Source: Hedera helix
Lineage: Eukaryota > Streptophyta > Magnoliopsida > Apiales > Araliaceae
Reading direction: 5' to 3'
Length of the DNA stretch: 64,000 nucleotides
NCBI GenBank assembly: GCA_947179155.2
Contig: OX359269.1
Location: 54,689,524 to 54,753,523, forward strand
Below are positions 62,224 through 64,000 of this stretch, piece by piece. The first letter of the stretch is position 1, and each line of letters opens with the position of its first letter. The notes beneath the pieces are model-generated. The model was not told the DNA's origin. It saw only the letters and a list, made by a program, of their open reading frames with translations, and made no database searches. The position numbers and the translations under genes were made by a program.

Positions 62224-63939
62224 TCAAGCTTGGGATATTACGGATTTAGATAATTCATCACCGTTATTGCTTTCATCCGTCACTGCTACTCGAGGTCCTA
62301 GCTTCAATAATTCTGGCAATACTATGGATTTTGGGAACTCCTCATCATCAGCGTTATCTCCATCATCCTTCACTCGAGGTTCAAGTTTCGATAATTCTTC
62401 TTCCGAAGGACCAGAACCATTCAAAGCCTCACGTCTAATCCCATTCTTTTGTTGAACACAAGGGCCATAAGCCCAACTGCAAACAAGAAAATAGAGGAGG
62501 TTTACGGAACTCAGAATCGCAAGAAGCCAGTAGTAACTCTCGTAGTGGCCCCTATTAATGTTAGTAGAAGTCCAACTCTCTTTCCCCCCTCTCTTAGTTA
62601 CATCGTCCACGGTGTTCAGTATGGCACTAGCCAGCAAATTTGCCACGGCCATTCCCAATCCAAATAGACACGACGCAATGCTGGACATACTCTTGGGGAA
62701 TTCGGAATAGTAAAATTCTGTCTGGCCTATTGCATTGAAGGCCTCGCCTAATCCATTGAATAAATGTGCGGGCAGAAGCCAGTATGCTGACATGTCCACG
62801 AGTCCGTTGGGATCGTCAAGCAACCCTTGACGGATCGCTCTTCCGCGTCGTATATGCTCCACAATGGCTGAAACAACCATGGACAAGAAAGAAAAGAATA
62901 ATCCAATCCCCATTCTTTCTTTTACACCGAGATGAACTGGCTTTCCTCTAATCTTTGATGCCAAGGGAAGCACTACCCGATCGTATATAAGGACCCAAAT
63001 GAATAAAAAGATGATCGTAAACATCCCAAAGGAGCCTGGTGGAATTTTTATGCCAATGATGTGCCTGTCCATGGACTTAACTTGGAGCAACGGAAATGAA
63101 CTCTGGGACATGTTTACTGCCATCATTATAGCCGAAGACCACAATGGCATAACTCTTATTAACACTTTTAGCTCTTCCACTTGATCTACTGAGCAAATAT
63201 TCCATGGGTTTGTGGCTACTCCATCTGGGCCTATGTCTTCAGGATTCCGAATCATGCAAGCTTTATTCATGAACCTAAAACAACAAAAATCAATAACCCA
63301 TATTAAATATGTAGTATATTTTAATTTGGGACTTAAAATGATATGAATGATATTGAAAAACTGATGATGATGATGATGATTGTACCTTAGTCTATCACTT
63401 GGCACATGGAGTACTGAGTTTTTCGGACAGTACCACATATCTTTGGAATCTTGAGATGGGAGTTTCAGCTTTCTATTCTTATAAGCAACTGCAATCACTT
63501 GCATAAAGCTAGTGAACAAGCTGGTCTTGACTTTCTGCTTAACATAAAGGGAAGATGCAATCAAAAACAGGGAAGCAGAGAGGAACATAAGAATTGCTGG
63601 AATCCCAAATCCGATTTTCCATCCTAGTTTATCTTGAATGTAAACAATAACCGTCAAAGCTATCACAACCGCAAGAGCTGAAGAAGCATAATACCATCCG
63701 AAGAATCGTTCTAAAATCCTCTGATTATTCTCGGGATTACCCCTCTTATCTAATTGATCAGCACCAAATGCCAATGAACATGGCCTAATCCCAGCAGCTC
63801 CGACCGACATGAGACCAAAAGACGAAAGCAAGAAGAAGTACTGGAACCCCGAAGTAGATTTGCACGTCTGGGTTCGCGGATCGCAAGGACCAGGCGTCAG
63901 TTGTGGAATCATAGCCGTTAACCATATAAGAATCATCCC
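62224..63939 (-). CDS. NRT1/PTR FAMILY 1.2-like transporter, 5' end outside window
   Basis: Tandem paralogue of the neighbouring NPF gene on the same strand. Visible minus-strand exons: 63939-63386 and 63274-62224 (TGA), coding about 534 residues from just after helix 2 onward; exons 1 and 2 lie beyond 64000. Conserved parts: GAAGIRPCSLAFGADQLD, FFGWYYASSALAV, GWKIGFGIPAILMF, SVDQVEELKVLIRVMPLWS, VEHIRRGRAIRQG (intact here, unlike the neighbour), GQTEFYYSEFPKSMSS and LLYFLVCSWAYGPC. The frame is intact. Two oddities: the 111-bp intron between the exons is a multiple of three without a stop in frame, and the C-terminus carries an acidic extension of about 75 residues with an internal repeat, absent from the first copy. 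Confidence 0.93.
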   Translation of the reverse strand, partial: GMILIWLTAMIPQLTPGPCDPRTQTCKSTSGFQYFFLLSSFGLMSVGAAGIRPCSLAFGADQLDKRGNPENNQRILERFFGWYYASSALAVVIALTVIVYIQDKLGWKIGFGIPAILMFLSASLFLIASSLYVKQKVKTSLFTSFMQVIAVAYKNRKLKLPSQDSKDMWYCPKNSVLHVPSDRLRYNHHHHHQFFNIIHIILSPKLKYTTYLIWVIDFCCFRFMNKACMIRNPEDIGPDGVATNPWNICSVDQVEELKVLIRVMPLWSSAIMMAVNMSQSSFPLLQVKSMDRHIIGIKIPPGSFGMFTIIFLFIWVLIYDRVVLPLASKIRGKPVHLGVKERMGIGLFFSFLSMVVSAIVEHIRRGRAIRQGLLDDPNGLVDMSAYWLLPAHLFNGLGEAFNAIGQTEFYYSEFPKSMSSIASCLFGLGMAVANLLASAILNTVDDVTKRGGKESWTSTNINRGHYESYYWLLAILSSVNLLYFLVCSWAYGPCVQQKNGIRREALNGSGPSEEELSKLEPRVKDDGDNADDEEFPKSIVLPELLKLGPRVAVTDESNNGDELSKSVISQA

Positions 63940-64000
63940 CTGTGATTTGAGAAAGATAAACTATTTGTAAGGAACACACTAAACTGGAAAAAGAAATGCC

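Noticed and set aside
63275..63385. Treating the continuous 570-codon minus-strand frame as one uninterrupted exon
   Set aside because: The middle 37 codons have perfect GT-AG ends at the position of an intron in the neighbouring copy and interrupt the conserved LR-MNKAC junction, so an intron is the better model.
1..64000. CRISPR arrays, bacterial operons, riboswitches or phage elements
   Set aside because: No regularly spaced direct repeats with unique spacers and no prokaryotic gene organisation; the spliced plant genes exclude a prokaryotic setting.

Overview
The window is nuclear DNA from a flowering plant, most likely a eudicot and possibly an asterid. It is AT-rich, its genes have many GT-AG introns, and it carries large Ty3/Gypsy LTR retrotransposons, Stowaway-type MITEs and tRNA-derived SINE-like repeats. 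All gene models below are spliced models that I built from reading frame, splice sites and remembered family sequence. No search was run.

Layout. (1) 1-12,394: the C-terminal 17 exons (594 codons) of a golgin candidate 5 / TMF-type coiled-coil Golgi tether on the + strand; its 5' part lies left of the window. (2) 14,843-39,886: one nested retrotransposon block. A chromodomain-bearing Ty3/Gypsy element (chromovirus) with 3.9-kb LTRs is framed by the 5-bp target duplication ATAGA. Its 3' LTR was later split by a second, non-autonomous element (25,937-37,193) with two 4,558-bp LTRs, an internal region of only 2.1 kb without coding capacity, and its own duplication TGTTT. The two elements share their primer binding site, their LTR ends and a conspicuous GC-rich palindromic module, so they look like an autonomous/non-autonomous pair. 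(3) 41,931-48,753: a plastidic glucose transporter / SGB1-like sugar porter, + strand, 13 coding exons, with a frameshift at a poly-T tract. In Arabidopsis the golgin (At1g79830) and SGB1 (At1g79820) loci are adjacent, so the retrotransposon block appears to have expanded the space between two ancestral neighbours. (4) 50,577-51,724: mitochondrial cytochrome c maturation protein CcmH. (5) 52,906-53,927: a shortened PLAC8 / plant cadmium resistance-like gene. (6) Minus strand, 55,077-59,103 and 62,224 to beyond the right edge: two tandem NRT1/PTR FAMILY (NPF1.2-like) transporters, the first with a frameshift in its last exon, the second cut by the window edge.

There is no operon logic here; the genes are independent housekeeping, transport or trafficking loci. 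The most unusual content is the nested retroelement pair: an extra coiled-coil ORF upstream of gag, single amber codons in both ORFs of the autonomous element, a coding-free partner with LTRs that look identical, and a modular palindrome island kept in all four LTR copies. Several gene lesions (poly-T frameshift, NPF frameshift) could be real or could be assembly errors, and are reported as such.
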